In this document: positions 24,147 through 35,764 of the stretch, piece by piece
How positions within the stretch are numbered: the first letter of the stretch is position 1
Layout: each line of letters opens with the position of its first letter
Assembly (NCBI RefSeq): GCF_022376445.1
Contig: NW_025954967.1
Span: forward strand, 434,001 to 498,000
Length of the DNA: 64,000 nt
Direction: 5' to 3'
From: Fomitopsis serialis
Taxonomy: Eukaryota; Basidiomycota; Agaricomycetes; Polyporales; Fomitopsidaceae
Made by a program: the position numbers and the translations under genes
Notes under the pieces: generated by a model
Database searches by the model: none
Told to the model about the DNA's origin: nothing
The model's input: the letters and a program-made list of their open reading frames with translations, nothing else

Positions 24147-24960
24147 ACAAAGCCAGTCACTGCATGATTACCATATGGAGGATGTGACATTCCCAAATAG
24201 GAATCATGCACAAATCAGTTGATATGGGGCTCAGAAGAAATGCAGGAAAGCCATGAAATATATAGACACATCAAAGACAAGTCTACCTTTGCTTTATGCT
24301 GCAAATGATTGCCATTACATTGCATACAATGGCCATAATATGGCAAAAGGTGCTCAGACTGCCTGTTATAATCCTTATTAGCATCTCAACCACACATATA
24401 TGTATTACAGTTGACAGATATACCATATTTTGGCCATAACCAAGTACTTTGAATCTGCACAGGCACATGTGCATTTTTTTGTTTTGCATTTCCTGGCCTA
24501 GCCAGCCACTGTATGCGCTCCGTAAAATCCCCATATACTCTCTGAATGAAGGGTTATCAGATGAGCATATATGTGTACTAATTAGATGTTACTAGCTGGG
24601 TCTACTAGTGGTCTACAATATGTGAGCATTTGCAATGAGCCGCCAGGCAGACAGTCACATGACAGATTTAACAGTTTCCTTATTGGGGGAACTGCTAAGG
24701 TGTTTCATGGCCCTCATATCCATAACAGAGCGCTTAACCACTGCATTTGTTTGTACCTGTTGGTGCAAGTCGCATCGTCTGGGAGTCTGAAATTTCAGAC
24801 TCAGATAAGTAACCCATACTAACAGTTACTTATCTCTGCTTATTGGGGTGGCTGCAAGTCACGTGCACTGTGGGAACAAACTGCCATTTTGGAGGAATCA
24901 CTAAGGTGTTTCATGGTGGTCCATCATAAGAACGATACCTTCGTACCTCAGGGATCGTAA
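24147..24960 (-). repeat. arm copy c (outer part, inverted)
   Basis: Reverse-complement match to about 28686-29525 of the full arm. It ends at its right edge with the terminal sequence ...cctcagggatcgtaa (24960), the complement of the TTACG terminus. It includes the palindrome gagtctgaaatttcagactc near 24784 and a partly open counterpart of the small arm ORF (24283-24534, minus). It is truncated at its inner side by Helitron-linked sequence. Confidence 0.85.
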
Positions 24961-25051
24961 AGTGATTTTAGACTTTGGTCTTCAATTTCTATCAGAGAGG
25001 TGAGCATTGTGCTTTTCTGGCATCTCATGCCCAGAACTTACAATTCTTGCA

Positions 25052-26404
25052 ATGGACCGCATACATAGCAACAAAAAACAGCACGGACTATTTGACACTC
25101 TCAGAGAGCTAGACCCCAACCTGGAAGAGCACCTCAGAGACGGCGAGCATACTTCTGACATAGCAGCCTTAGTAAGTTGTAATGGAGCAGGCGTGGAATC
25201 ATCCAGTTTGGACTGATTGTCCAAAGATTGATGCAGGCAGGGATGGTGCCTGCTCAACGGATGCACAGTCTCTGAAAAAAGCCATTCTTGATTGGGTCCA
25301 CCCTGACGGTGGGGCCTTGATACCACCGCTCCCTCGAGATTCCAGAGTCGGGCACAGATTTGCCCATGTTGATACAGGTAGGCTTCTCTGCCCCACACAT
25401 CTGGATTGGGATGACGCCAAGTGAGTCAGCTAGGATATTGGTGGATAGCAGTCAGATAACATATGACTATTGTTAGGATACACAAGAAACTTCAGAACAG
25501 GACTGCAGTCGTTACGGCGGACCAATGCCCCACATTCCTATACGGAGATCTCACATATGATGATGATGATCCCTGGGAAGGCTTATTCCGAGGCCAAATC
25601 CTAGTCCAGGTGAGTGCAAAGCATGTGTCCAGTAGTTGTCAGTTTGATATGCTGACTTGGTTCCTATTAGACATTCAAATACATTTTCACTTCACCAAGC
25701 TCTGCGTCAAAAGAGGGGGCTCAGCCAACAAAGCCAGCAAATGCTCTTCTGCACAACATGCAGTCTGTCACCCTAGCCTCTCTGGTGTATGTTGCAACAC
25801 AGGTGAGATGCCTATGCCCATTCTCATCATGTTGCCATTCTGATCTTTGCCTTCTAGGTGCGGGTTGCGTTGAGCTCAGCTGCTTTCTTCTCAAAATCAC
25901 ATGCCGAAATAAAGCACTTCTATGACACCATGTTGAATCAGCCGTGTGATCCAGCTGAAGAGGATGAAATCAACGAACTTCTTACTTGGTGAGACAGGTG
26001 AGCACAATAGACTGCTTATACACCTAATATTGTGGTCTAATCTGGCATTCAGTGTAGTGTTTCCTGGGTTCTTTTCAGCGACAAGACAGGCGACTGACAA
26101 CACCAGCCCTTTTGCAAAGATCCGTGCAAGGCTCGCAGCTATCTCAAAAGCCTCTTTGGGGCCGGGCACTTCAGTGCAGCCACGTAGGAGCTGTGAGCAT
26201 TTTCAACTCATATTTCAGCTGTCAGTTCTTGATTTTGTGATCTCACAGCCACAAGGCATGGGTCCAGGCACAAAACCATGGGCAGCAGTGAAGCTGAACC
26301 TGGACTCACGAGCAAAGGGAAGAACAGTGTTGCCAGTTGTCATGCAAACTTCATTAAGTATTGAAGCTGAGGTGTGTTTCATGAATGTCCAGATCTGTGG
26401 ATGA
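25052..26404 (+). pseudogene. DUF6698-like gene relic, at least six exons
   Basis: Exons with good GT-AG borders are 25052-25171, 25227-25420, 25477-25609, 25671-25802, 25858-25997 and from 26053. Joined in phase they read ILDWVHPDG, LLCPTHLDW, a Gln-Cys-Pro block, DDDDPWEGLFRGQILV, TFKYIFTSPSS and LVYVATQVRVALSS. I associate this order with the DUF6698 family of mushroom genomes (function unknown). An in-frame TGA at 25990-25992 replaces the expected Trp in LLTWxDR, so the gene is broken. A possible upstream acceptor at about 25033 suggests that 5' exons are missing on the side where arm copy c ends, 92 bp away. Exons after 26200 are unclear. Confidence 0.7.
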
Positions 26405-27241
26405 GTGTGACTCTTGACAGACCATTCACTCAGGCTCAAGCAGAGTGGTCATGCGTGACGTGTGCATTACCGCTGGTCGCTACATACTGTTGCTTCGTAT
26501 CTTGGTGTACATGGTGCTTGCTGCTTCATGTGCGCATACTCATACACATGATACTTGATACTATATAATTGCTCATCACACCAAAGCAGCCCCTCTGCAT
26601 TCAGTGTCTGTCGCTCTTCTGCAGGCACCCATGGCGGGGAGTGCACATGCCACAATGTGAGAGGTGTAGTTGATACGGCCGGTGGCTGCATTGTCTCAAA
26701 GGATCACATGCCATAAGGATCCACGCCACTTCGCCGCTGCCGTGCTTTCTGGCTGAGAAAGTGTTGCATGCGGGCATGAGCTCAGTGCTTCAACAAGGCT
26801 TGGCTTGATTGGTCCATCACACCTCCAACAGTATATGCATGCACCCATTGCCCAACCGATTGCAACTCATTTTTACTGTGCGGAAAGAACCCCCCAGCAG
26901 GTGCGGCTGTGAAGTCCAAGGCATAGCAGCTCATTGCAGTGGACCCCCAAGCTGCAAGGCCAGCGACATCAGGCAGACGGCAATGAATTGCAGAGGGGAG
27001 CAATGCAACTTGTCTGGAGCCAACATGAGAACATAAGTGAGCTGGAGCCAACTGAGGAACATAAAATGAGTGGAACACTCACTCCAAAGCAGTGTTGTAT
27101 CCCATTTGCTCCAATCAACATGAGACAATAACACTCATTCAGTTGTTCCACACCCATTTGCCAGTTTGTCCGCCCATCCATTCCTCCATTTATCTGCCCG
27201 CTCTGCTTGCCTGCCTGTGCCACTGTTTAATCTGGAGAAGA
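26405..27241. other. no gene recognised
   Basis: Spacer between two convergent gene relics. Several short frames exist on both strands but none shows a motif or matching splice borders. Confidence 0.35.
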
Positions 27242-28685
27242 TCAGGTCCGTGCAGCAGTCTTCAGATGAGAACACCTACCATTCTTTTTGAAGAGAGCCC
27301 TGAAGGTTTTCCAGACACCTTGATCAAGCCTTTTTCCCACTACTATCATGAGGTATGTGCCTACAGCTTCCCCAACCAACGCCTTGCTAGACTGACGCCA
27401 GCTGTCAACTGAAAGGCTAGAATACGCCTGCTTCTCCCGCTTCTCCTGCAGCACCCGGTTCTCCTGTACCTCTTGCAGCACCTGGTTCTCCTCCTTCCTC
27501 CACTTGCTTGTCAGCCTTGCTAGGATTCTGGTCCTCAATAGCGGGCGGTACTCGCTGATCATCGCCTGGACCACTTTGTCCTTGGAGAAGGGTGGTACTG
27601 CACAGCCCGTGATGTGCTTGTGCTCATCTTGGAGCATAAATGTCAAGCCCGTTGACTTGTTCATTGTGTCAACAAAGGGCGCGCAGAATGGGCAGCAGCA
27701 CTTTGAGACCCTGATGTGAATCTCACTAGCAGTCTGACGTGACGAACACAAAGATTAAGGCTATTCAGGCAAATGTATTTACTCACCCGTGATTCATCGA
27801 GTTTCAGCAAGGCAGCAAGGTATGCCTTGGCATGGACTGTTCCACTGAACAGCCTCGGGTAGAGCAAGCGCACCGACTGGTGGTACTGCTCTCCCTGTGT
27901 AAAATCCATACGCTCATCCCCGGGTGCACCTTCTAAGATCTGTACCATAAGGTCATCCCAAGGTAAGAGCTTGGGGACTGCCTGTTTCATCATCATGAGC
28001 AATATCTTGGTGGGAAATGTGCCGGTGACCTTATGAATGCACACAAAGTCTCCAGCGCTGGCTGCCAGGAGCAGCAGCCATTCCCAGAAGCACTGATACA
28101 GTGGTATCTCAGGCAAGCCCTGTGTTTCCGCCTCATCCAGGCTGAGGTCGTCTTCCTCAGCATTTTGGTAATGGCCGTGAACTGCAGTGTGTGGTCAGTA
28201 AGCATGTCGTCTGCTAGAGGGTGGAGATACCAATCAATTTGTGTCCCACTGTAGCACCAATGGCCGCAGCATAGTGGCGCGCAGTAGCGGTGTGTACAAT
28301 GGCGTACAGTGCCAGAGCTGTGATGTGTGGTGACCGCACACAATCCATGAGGGCTTCAATGTTGCTTCCTGTCTTTGATTTGGCACATTCTGTCTGTGTT
28401 TTGGTGCATTGGTGTACACACTGATAGTAACGCCTGACAGTTGTCTTCATCAATTTGTGAAACTCAACGGCCATCTCCTTGGTGTACAGGCTGATGGAGG
28501 CGTCTTTTGTGGTAATGGTATTGTCTTTCTTTGTAATGGTTTCGTCCATTTTGTCCATCATCTTGTGCGCAATCGCCTGGAGGCATGGATGTGCAATTCC
28601 AAGAGACTCTGCGTCACAAAGGAGCAATGTCACTAGCCCAGTGTCCCATTCCGGCTCATCTGAGGATTCAGGGTTGGGGATTGTG
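27242..28685 (-). pseudogene. multi-exon gene relic, unnamed family
   Basis: On the minus strand, coding-like blocks run from the arm boundary inwards: NPESSDEPEWDTGLVTLLLC, a Lys-rich segment, RRYYQCVHQCTKTQTECAKS, HTATARHYAAAIGAT; then AEEDDLSLDEAETQG, LPWDDLMVQILEG and LKLDESR before a GT donor; then CPFCAPFVDTMNKSTG and a coiled-coil-like Gln/Glu/Lys stretch (VLQEVQENRVLQEKREK). Frames change between blocks, and the first block reads directly into the arm terminus with no start codon. I know no name or function for it. A CPFC motif and coiled coil are the only features I can state. Confidence 0.45.
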
Positions 28686-28843
28686 TTACGGTCCCTGAGG
28701 TACGAAGGTATCGTTCTTATGATGGACCACCATGAAACACCTTGGTGATTCCTCCGGAATGGCAGTTTGTTCCCACAGTGCACATGACATGCAGCCACCC
28801 CGATAAGCAGAGATGAGTAACTGTTAGTATGGGTTGCTTATCT

Positions 28844-28863
28844 GAGTCTGAAATTTCAGACTC
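28844..28863. repeat. 20-bp perfect palindrome near the arm terminus
   Basis: GAGTCTGAAATTTCAGACTC is its own reverse complement. The same palindrome is at 46210-46229 in the partner arm and near 24784 in copy c. Copy e has one change (gagcctg, near 35921). It lies about 160 bp from the arm end, a plausible protein-binding position, but function is inference. Confidence 0.7.
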
Positions 28864-29175
28864 CCAGACGACACGACTTGCACCAACAGATACAAACAAA
28901 TGCAGTGGCTAAGCATTCAGTTATGGATATGAGGCCCATGAAACACCTTAGCAGTTCCCCCAATAAGGAAACTGGTAAACATATCATGTGACTGGCAGCT
29001 TGGTGGGCCATTGCTCCAAGCGCTCACACACTGTAGGGCCTATATAGCCTCAGCCAGTAACAAATCATAGTATACATAGTATGCTCATCTGATAGCCCTT
29101 CATTCAGAGAGTATACAGAAATTCTATTGAGTGTATACAGTGGCTGGCTAACCCAGGAAATGCAAAGCAAAAAAA

Positions 29176-29556
29176 ATGCACATGTGCCTCTGCAGATTCA
29201 ATCTGCTTGTTTATGACTCAAATATGGTCTATATGTACACTACAATGTATATGTGTAGTTCAGACACTGTGGACTACTCAGTAGCTTCAATAATACAGGT
29301 AACAAGGACTATAATGGGTAATCTGAGCATCTTTTGCCATCTTATGGCCCTTGCATACAATGTAATGGTAACCATTGCAGCTCAAGGCAATCATACACTT
29401 GTCTTTGATGTGTCTGTATATTTCATAGATTTTCTGCATTTTTCTGAGCCCTACATGCCCCTGTTTGTGTATGATTCCTCTTTGGGAAGGTCACATACTC
29501 CATATGGTAATTATGCATCCACTGCTGGCTTTGTCTTGCTCACAGACACAATCTAG
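29176..29556 (+). CDS. small arm ORF, 126 codons, copy d
   Basis: ATG start (MHMCLCRFN), stop TAG. The partner in the inverted arm (45517-45897, minus) is also 126 codons and differs at one residue. Copy b has a 120-codon version; copies c and e are broken. The product would be small and hydrophobic with no domain I recognise. An expressed protein is possible, but conservation at DNA level between recently homogenised arms explains the open frame equally well. Confidence 0.3.
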   Translation: MHMCLCRFNLLVYDSNMVYMYTTMYMCSSDTVDYSVASIIQVTRTIMGNLSIFCHLMALAYNVMVTIAAQGNHTLVFDVSVYFIDFLHFSEPYMPLFVYDSSLGRSHTPYGNYASTAGFVLLTDTI

Positions 29557-29833
29557 GGATACATACCTGAATGTGTACTTACACTATGATCTTATAGGGT
29601 TGTCCAGTACATGAGCAGTTCCAAGAGTGAAGTAGCAGGCTTATATAAGCTCACTGGGGCCACAGCAACCATCTTACCAGGTTATTGAGAGTGCTATCTT
29701 ATCTGATGTCAAACCCATGCCATATACAGCTTTATTCACATTGCCTGGATCATTTTGAATATTGTCTCAATTTTCCGCTTTTTTGTGAGTCTAAACAAGC
29801 TCTCTTAAGCACAGTAACAGTCCGCACTTACAT

Positions 29834-29846
29834 CGCTTACTAAGCG
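29834..29846. promoter_or_regulatory. CGCTTACTAAGCG dyad site with GCGCCC repeats
   Basis: A 13-bp dyad-symmetric site followed by two gcgccc blocks. The same arrangement is at 30809-30821, at 45227-45239 in the opposite arm and, decayed, near 2388, 3476, 43510, 32800 and 41610. It is one of the few CpG-containing spots in the arm. A binding site for an element-encoded protein is inference. Confidence 0.45.
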
Positions 29847-30846
29847 CCCATCAAGCGCCCAGATGCCGAGCTGCTCTGATTGGTGCAACAAGCCCTTTTC
29901 TTCCCTAATCAGGCAGGCTGCCGAGGTTTTGAGCTGAGTTTGAATCTCAGCCACAGGCTCCTTAGTGGCACTGTACCTGCTGTACTGTGGCCTCACTAAA
30001 ATGCGGAAAATTCCCAAAATAATCTCTGTGATAGGTATGACGTCATAGAGTCTATAGCTGCTGTGACTTGCCCATTACCTTCACTATATGCTGCCCACAG
30101 ATTCTCTGACATGTCAAACCTGCTAAATAGGGTAGCTGACCTTCCTAAAATGGTAATTTTGCTCAACCTGCTCAGTCTGGGCTCACAAAATGCAGATAAA
30201 ATCAGGGAATATTATGTGTAATCAGACTCATCTGTATTGCTTTGTATATGAAGGCAATTCATCTTGTATGGAGGCCCCCACAATATATCACTAGTATGAC
30301 TTGCCCAGTTGGTTGAAATTCAGGAAACAGAGAAACACATGCATGAATGTGTGGAATTTGACTGGGATACACTGACTGAAATCTAATCAACTCTTATAGA
30401 GGTTATAGAGATGATAAACTCATTTGATAGCCCATCATTTCAAGGGTTAATCATACATTGGAGGAATGAAGAACAAAGGACAACATTTAGAGAATCACAA
30501 GTGACTGTGCAGATATGAATGGCTTGTTGTCTCTGAAACACATTGCCTATGACCTGTATGGATATGTGCATAGTTTACAATGCATGGATGTGTCTGGAAG
30601 TTGCACAGCACAGCTATTGGTGGGGAAAAATGGTAATAACATGCATGTTTTGATGTCTCAGCACTGAATGACCATATAGGGAATCTTCTCCACTTGTAAA
30701 TATGCTCAGGGATGCTCCACATATATCCTGGAATATTGTCTGATTAATCCGCATTTTCTTGACCCCAAAACAAGTGAATTGTGCTGCAGTAACAGTGTGC
30801 ACTTACATCGCTTACTAAGCGCTCGACTAAGCGCCCGTTGCCGAAG

Positions 30847-30890
30847 CGGAGTCGTCGACAGGCCGGAATTCCGGCCTGTCGACGACTCCG
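30847..30890. repeat. 44-bp perfect palindrome
   Basis: Centred on GGAATTCC at 30868/30869; all 22 base pairs match. Half-sequence: CGGAGTCGTCGACAGGCCGG. It holds a dense group of CpGs in an otherwise CpG-poor arm. Partner copies at 43445-43488 (one mismatch) and 3517-3560 are decayed mostly by CpG to TpG/CpA changes. Confidence 0.9.
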
Positions 30891-33800
30891 GTCACTCAAA
30901 GGGGATTTTGGAGCACTCCCATTGGCTGAAATGGTGACAAAGATTCCCTTTTAAAGTAATCTTTCAATCTCAGCTCTTCATGCCGAGTTTTTTGATGGCT
31001 TCAAGCCACACTAACTGAGCTCTTACTAGAACCCCATTAAATGCAGAAAAATCCCAAAATATTGCTTCTCCATGGAATGCCCCTTGAGTACTGACAGGGG
31101 TGCCCAGATTAGGTGTTCTTGTTGTTTTTCACAGAGTACTGACCTTGGCAAGTGATACTGAGGATATAAGCAAATGTTGGTGTGTGTATGACGCTTGTAC
31201 AAGACAGTTCCACATGTATGGGCTATGTGAGGTGGAGGATATCAAACATACAAAACTGCCATATATGGTTAGTCCCCTGCCCATTTGGGAAGTTGGCCAT
31301 GCATGGCCTCTGCAGGACTGGATAAATAGCAGGAAAATCAGAGAAAAATTAGATAGTACTATGGATTTGTATTGGGTTGACTGTTGAGGCCATATGGCAG
31401 AAAACATATAATAATGCAGAGTTTCCCATGCATAGCCTGATACAAGCCACTCTTTCAATGAGTCTTGGTCCATCTTGTAAGCACCATTATCACCTGGAAT
31501 TCTCAGGGACTGGCAGCTCCAGACAGGATCCCAGGCTATTCTGTTCAGTTCAACTCTTCAATAGGCCCTGCAAAGGCAGGCTATTGGGCTGAGTTTGAAT
31601 GCAAGCCACAGGCTCATTAGTGACAATGTATTTGCTGTGCTATGGTCTCCCAAAAAATCAAAAACAATTGGAAATATTCCCAGTCATGTATATGATGTCA
31701 GAGAGGCTGTACATAGTATGCCTTCCCATGGATTCATATAAACATGGCACCCACCATTCACAAAGCAAAATAAAATACATATTCCTCTGTACACACTGGT
31801 TCTTTCACTTTGTTTGTGTTTCCTGTGATGCTTGCCAACTGCCTATGGATTGTGGACCTGAATGAAACCTGCCATATGTGGTACCTGACCTTCTCAAAAT
31901 GGAAAGTCCGAGTTATCTGCTGTGTCTGGGCTCAGAAAATGCGGATAAAACAAGGGAATATTCTGTATGATTCCACTCACCTTGTACTGCTTGCTATAAG
32001 TATTGATTGGCTCATGTCTAAACCCTTTGGCAGGCAATGGCATATGCAGAAAATGTTGGACACCTGTGGCACAAAGGCCACAGTTAATGCTGAGTATGTT
32101 CATAATATTGGCTCTGTCTCACATGTGAATGGCATAGCTATCAATATTATGGGTTCGCAGAGCTTTATGACACAGTACTGATCCTAGAAAGTGATAGAAA
32201 GACATTGTACAAGTTGTGTTGTGCATCTACTACTGTTGCTAGAAAGTCTATAGGCTAGCAATGTCATAAAGTAGGGACACCACACATAGGTGATCAAATG
32301 CTTTGATGGTCTCTGCAATGCTAGATAAATGGTAGGAAATGAGATAAAATCAGATGATCCCATGACATCATATTGTGCTGACTGTTGTAGGCCAATGCAT
32401 GACAGTACATCTCAGATGGAGTTCACAGCCTGATGTCTGCAGCTCTATTGTCCCAGTCCAGTATAAGCATGTCTTTGACTGATTGTATCAATATGAAGCA
32501 GTGCCAATTATACAGTATGATGGTGCTATGCTTGGTTGTTAATTGCTCATATAATTTTTGCCTGGAGCATATCTAATGTCTGTATGCACTACCATCATCC
32601 TATTCTCATGCAATGGCCCTTGGTATGTGAAGATAGAATAGGCAGCTCTTGGCTTGTTCATATGGGCAAAAATGTATTGACAGTGGTGTCTGTGAGTGCA
32701 ATGTCTACTATCACTCATATTGCAGTGTATGCTGTGATTTCTTCCTGATTTGGCTCAGAAGAAGTCATGGTTGCCATGGAAATAATGCAGACTTGCATTG
32801 CTTACTAAGCAACAGTGAAGAGGCCATATTACAATGGACTTCTGAGCCAATATATGGCTGTCCTTTTATGGATCTCTAGTCAATAATATGACTTTGGGAG
32901 TACTCTCATTTGCTGTAACTGTTTCCTTTTACATGTGATGATAAAATATCAGCTACTCATGTTGGGTCCTTTCATGTTATATGGAAAGTGGAAATATAAC
33001 ACTTTAGACCCCGGTGTGAACATGTGTGATATTTGAACAGCATTGGAAATATGTGGCAGTGTGCCTACCAGTACACCATTTGGCAGTTGATCCTGGGTGG
33101 TATCTGCGCTGGAGTAATGTCAACATGAAAAATATATTGTCTAATCCAAATATAGTACCATACATTGTATGTGCACACAACATAATGAACAGTCAGCCAG
33201 AAAATGACACTGGTGATTATCTTGGGAGTATGCCTGAAGATATAGAAATCCTTGGACTTATGATCAGAGAGCATGACCATTGATAGTAGGCATTACTAGA
33301 ATACCCAGGAAAGGCCCATGTGCAAGTCTTAGTATGCAGTCTGTTGTTAGGGACAAGGCATTGAAAACCCTTTTTCTACAAGAAATTCCATAGATATGGT
33401 CTTTGAATAGGGTAGGCAGCAGGAATTGTTATCACTCCTGGGCTTTGTTATCTTTATCCTAGATCCTTTTAATGGACTTCATTTGGGGTTCACAATGCCT
33501 TCTGACCAGATTTAAGTGATCTTTTTTTCCCACATTGTTATGCTTTGTGGCACCTATTGGTGTATGTTCTGACTGGACTATTACCAATCTCCTTAGACCC
33601 CTTGTGACCAGATGCTTTGAAAGATATTACTGGGGTTCTATTAGCTCAGACTATGTTATCTATTTATATATTATCCCAGCTGGCAGGAAATCTATGAGTG
33701 ACTAGTGTTCATAAGGCTGTGCTAGTGTTTCAGGACAACATGCAAGTGGTGTCATGAATCACAGAGCACATCCTTGATGATCAGTGAGAATTATTGGCAC

Positions 33801-34927
33801 ATCTACCCTTGCCTTACAATGAGCCTGTGAGCTTATTGTGCATCTTGAATGGCCTTGGAAAGTGGTGTACTGAGTCTTCTACTATTTTGTAGGATTCTAT
33901 GAAGTATTTTATGTAACTAAAAGGCTGTGCATAAATGCACACAAGGAGCATCCCTATGAGCAAGTCCAAACATTTATCTCATCTACCACTTGCTTCTGTA
34001 CTCTTATGCCAGTGTACCTTCAATTCATCAGTGATCAATCCTGCCCATGACTCTATCAGTCTTGATGGCACTTACTATGGTGATACATTGCTTCACATTA
34101 TACTACATGAGCCCATTACTATTGACTCAGGAGCTGAGCTCCAATCCAGTAACATACCTTAGTATGGCTTTGTACTACTGGTCAGTGTTTGGTAACTGTT
34201 CACTTATGGTGAGAGCAAACTGCACATTCTTTGGTTGTATTCCTTGTATAACGCATCAATTCTTGACAGGCCTTTTTCAGAATTCCTTACTGGTATACTT
34301 CTCCTCTGTATATTGGTTCCATCCTCCACTGTTGATTGGTTTGTACTTGGGGAAGTACTGTTAACAATCTACTGAAAGACATCCTTTGGTATCAGAATTT
34401 CTCTGATCAAGGGCTAATACTTGTACAACAGCACTGACAGCAAGTCCCAACTGAGTAGTGGTTACTGTAGTCAACCCCCCAGATTCCCCTTCCTTGAGTT
34501 CTAGTTGATCTAGAGGCTCACCTTACTTCTTTGCAACATTCCCAAGCTATTTGCTCTATGTTACTATCAATACAAACCAGTAACACTGCTCATTAGTATT
34601 CAGATCATATTGATAAGCAACTTGGCAATTTACCAAGTAAGAAACAGATCCATAATGTCTGTGTTCTAAACGGAGCAACAGAGTCTCATACAAATATATA
34701 ATAACTTACTCAATTGGGATGTTGCTCATGATTGCAAGCTATGATCCTCATATTACAACAACCTAATAAATTAGCAGGCTACTCTGAAGTGCAAAATGTG
34801 GAAGATATGTCAGTACTCTATGCATAGACAATATACTAGCAGTCTTTCCAAGCATAACTTCTGATGTGGGCAGCATGAAGTTGTTCATAAATTGACATGT
34901 ATCCTACCAAAGGGATCGTACTGCCAG

Positions 34928-35290
34928 CTATGGCCCTCTCCCCAGCAAGTCATCAGTTATTTTGAAGTATGCCTCCTTGATAGCCTCTTGTTGATTGCAG
35001 TGTCTTTTCATTTTTGGTGAAGATATGGCAAAGACATAGGTGTAGAACAAATTTGACCCCACATCCTTGCTTGCACCTTGCAATGTACTTGATGAGCCCA
35101 AAAATGTTGCCAATGAGATTTTGGAACATCAGCACCCTAAAGCCTGGTGAGATACAGTCATGCAAAATGTAGATTCAGCAACCCACTGATTTTGGGTGAT
35201 AGTAATCAGTGTGTGATAGTCAGCCATAGATATTTGTTGATGTTCTTCACAGTTTCTTATTATTTCATGAAGCTCGTGTTCAGCAACAAT
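34928..35290 (-). pseudogene. gene relic in the inverted-repeat core, unknown family
   Basis: On the minus strand, three frames in turn read coherent sequence: HELHEIIRNCEEHQQISMAD and TITQNQWVAESTFCMTV, then NLIGNIFGLIKYIARCKQG, then VFAISSPKMKRHCNQQEAIK and ITDDLLGRG before a stop inside the arm's inner end. I recognise no family. The frame changes indicate a dead gene that probably belonged to the element core. Confidence 0.35.
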
Positions 35291-35764
35291 GGGAACACGG
35301 ATGCATTCCCTGCACCAGGATGAAAAGGAGGCCCCTGAGGGTCAGTAAGTGCATCACCAGGTATGTGGATCTGGTTCTTCTGCGCCCTTCTGGCACTTTT
35401 TGGCTCAAGACCTTTCACTTTGTCAGAGACCATTCGGGCAGGATTTGCTGTTATGAGGAGCTATGTGTTTTTTCTAATCATTGCCTGAGTGAATACAATG
35501 TGCTTATACCCCATCGTCCACGACAGCTAGCGCCACAATTTCATGGTTCCGGCAAAGGACATTCGCCAGCGAGTTCAATTTCAACAGCATCTTGTCTTTG
35601 GGAAAAGTGGTGTGTCGATTGGAGCAGGAGACAGCACCAATGTGCTGTAAGGCATGCATAAAGAAGCAAGTTGGGACTGAGTAGATATGGTCTGAGCCCT
35701 GACACCAAGTGTGAGAGCACTCTGTTGCGGGGAGGGTGTCAAGTTTGTTGAGTCTCTATTTATG
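35291..35764. other. core sequence without a supported gene
   Basis: It lies between the core relic and arm copy e. It contains a 113-codon frame (35320-35661) without recognisable features and GC-richer patches (cttctgcgcccttctggcac) that may be older coding sequence. Confidence 0.3.

Larger units (their letters stand above)
28686..34950 (+). repeat. full-length arm, left copy (d), 6.27 kb
   Basis: It starts TTACGGTCCCTGAGG and its inverted partner is 39477-46387. Order is conserved along the whole length. Anchors are the terminus (28686/46387), the 126-codon ORF (29176/45897), the CGCTTACTAAGCG sites, the 44-bp palindrome (30847/43488) and the inner end (34906-34950 / 39477-39520). Without the 589-bp MITE and a hairpin segment of about 66 bp the partner has almost the same length. 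CpG is nearly absent except at palindromic islands. Outer parts look nearly identical between arms and inner parts clearly diverged. Confidence 0.9.
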
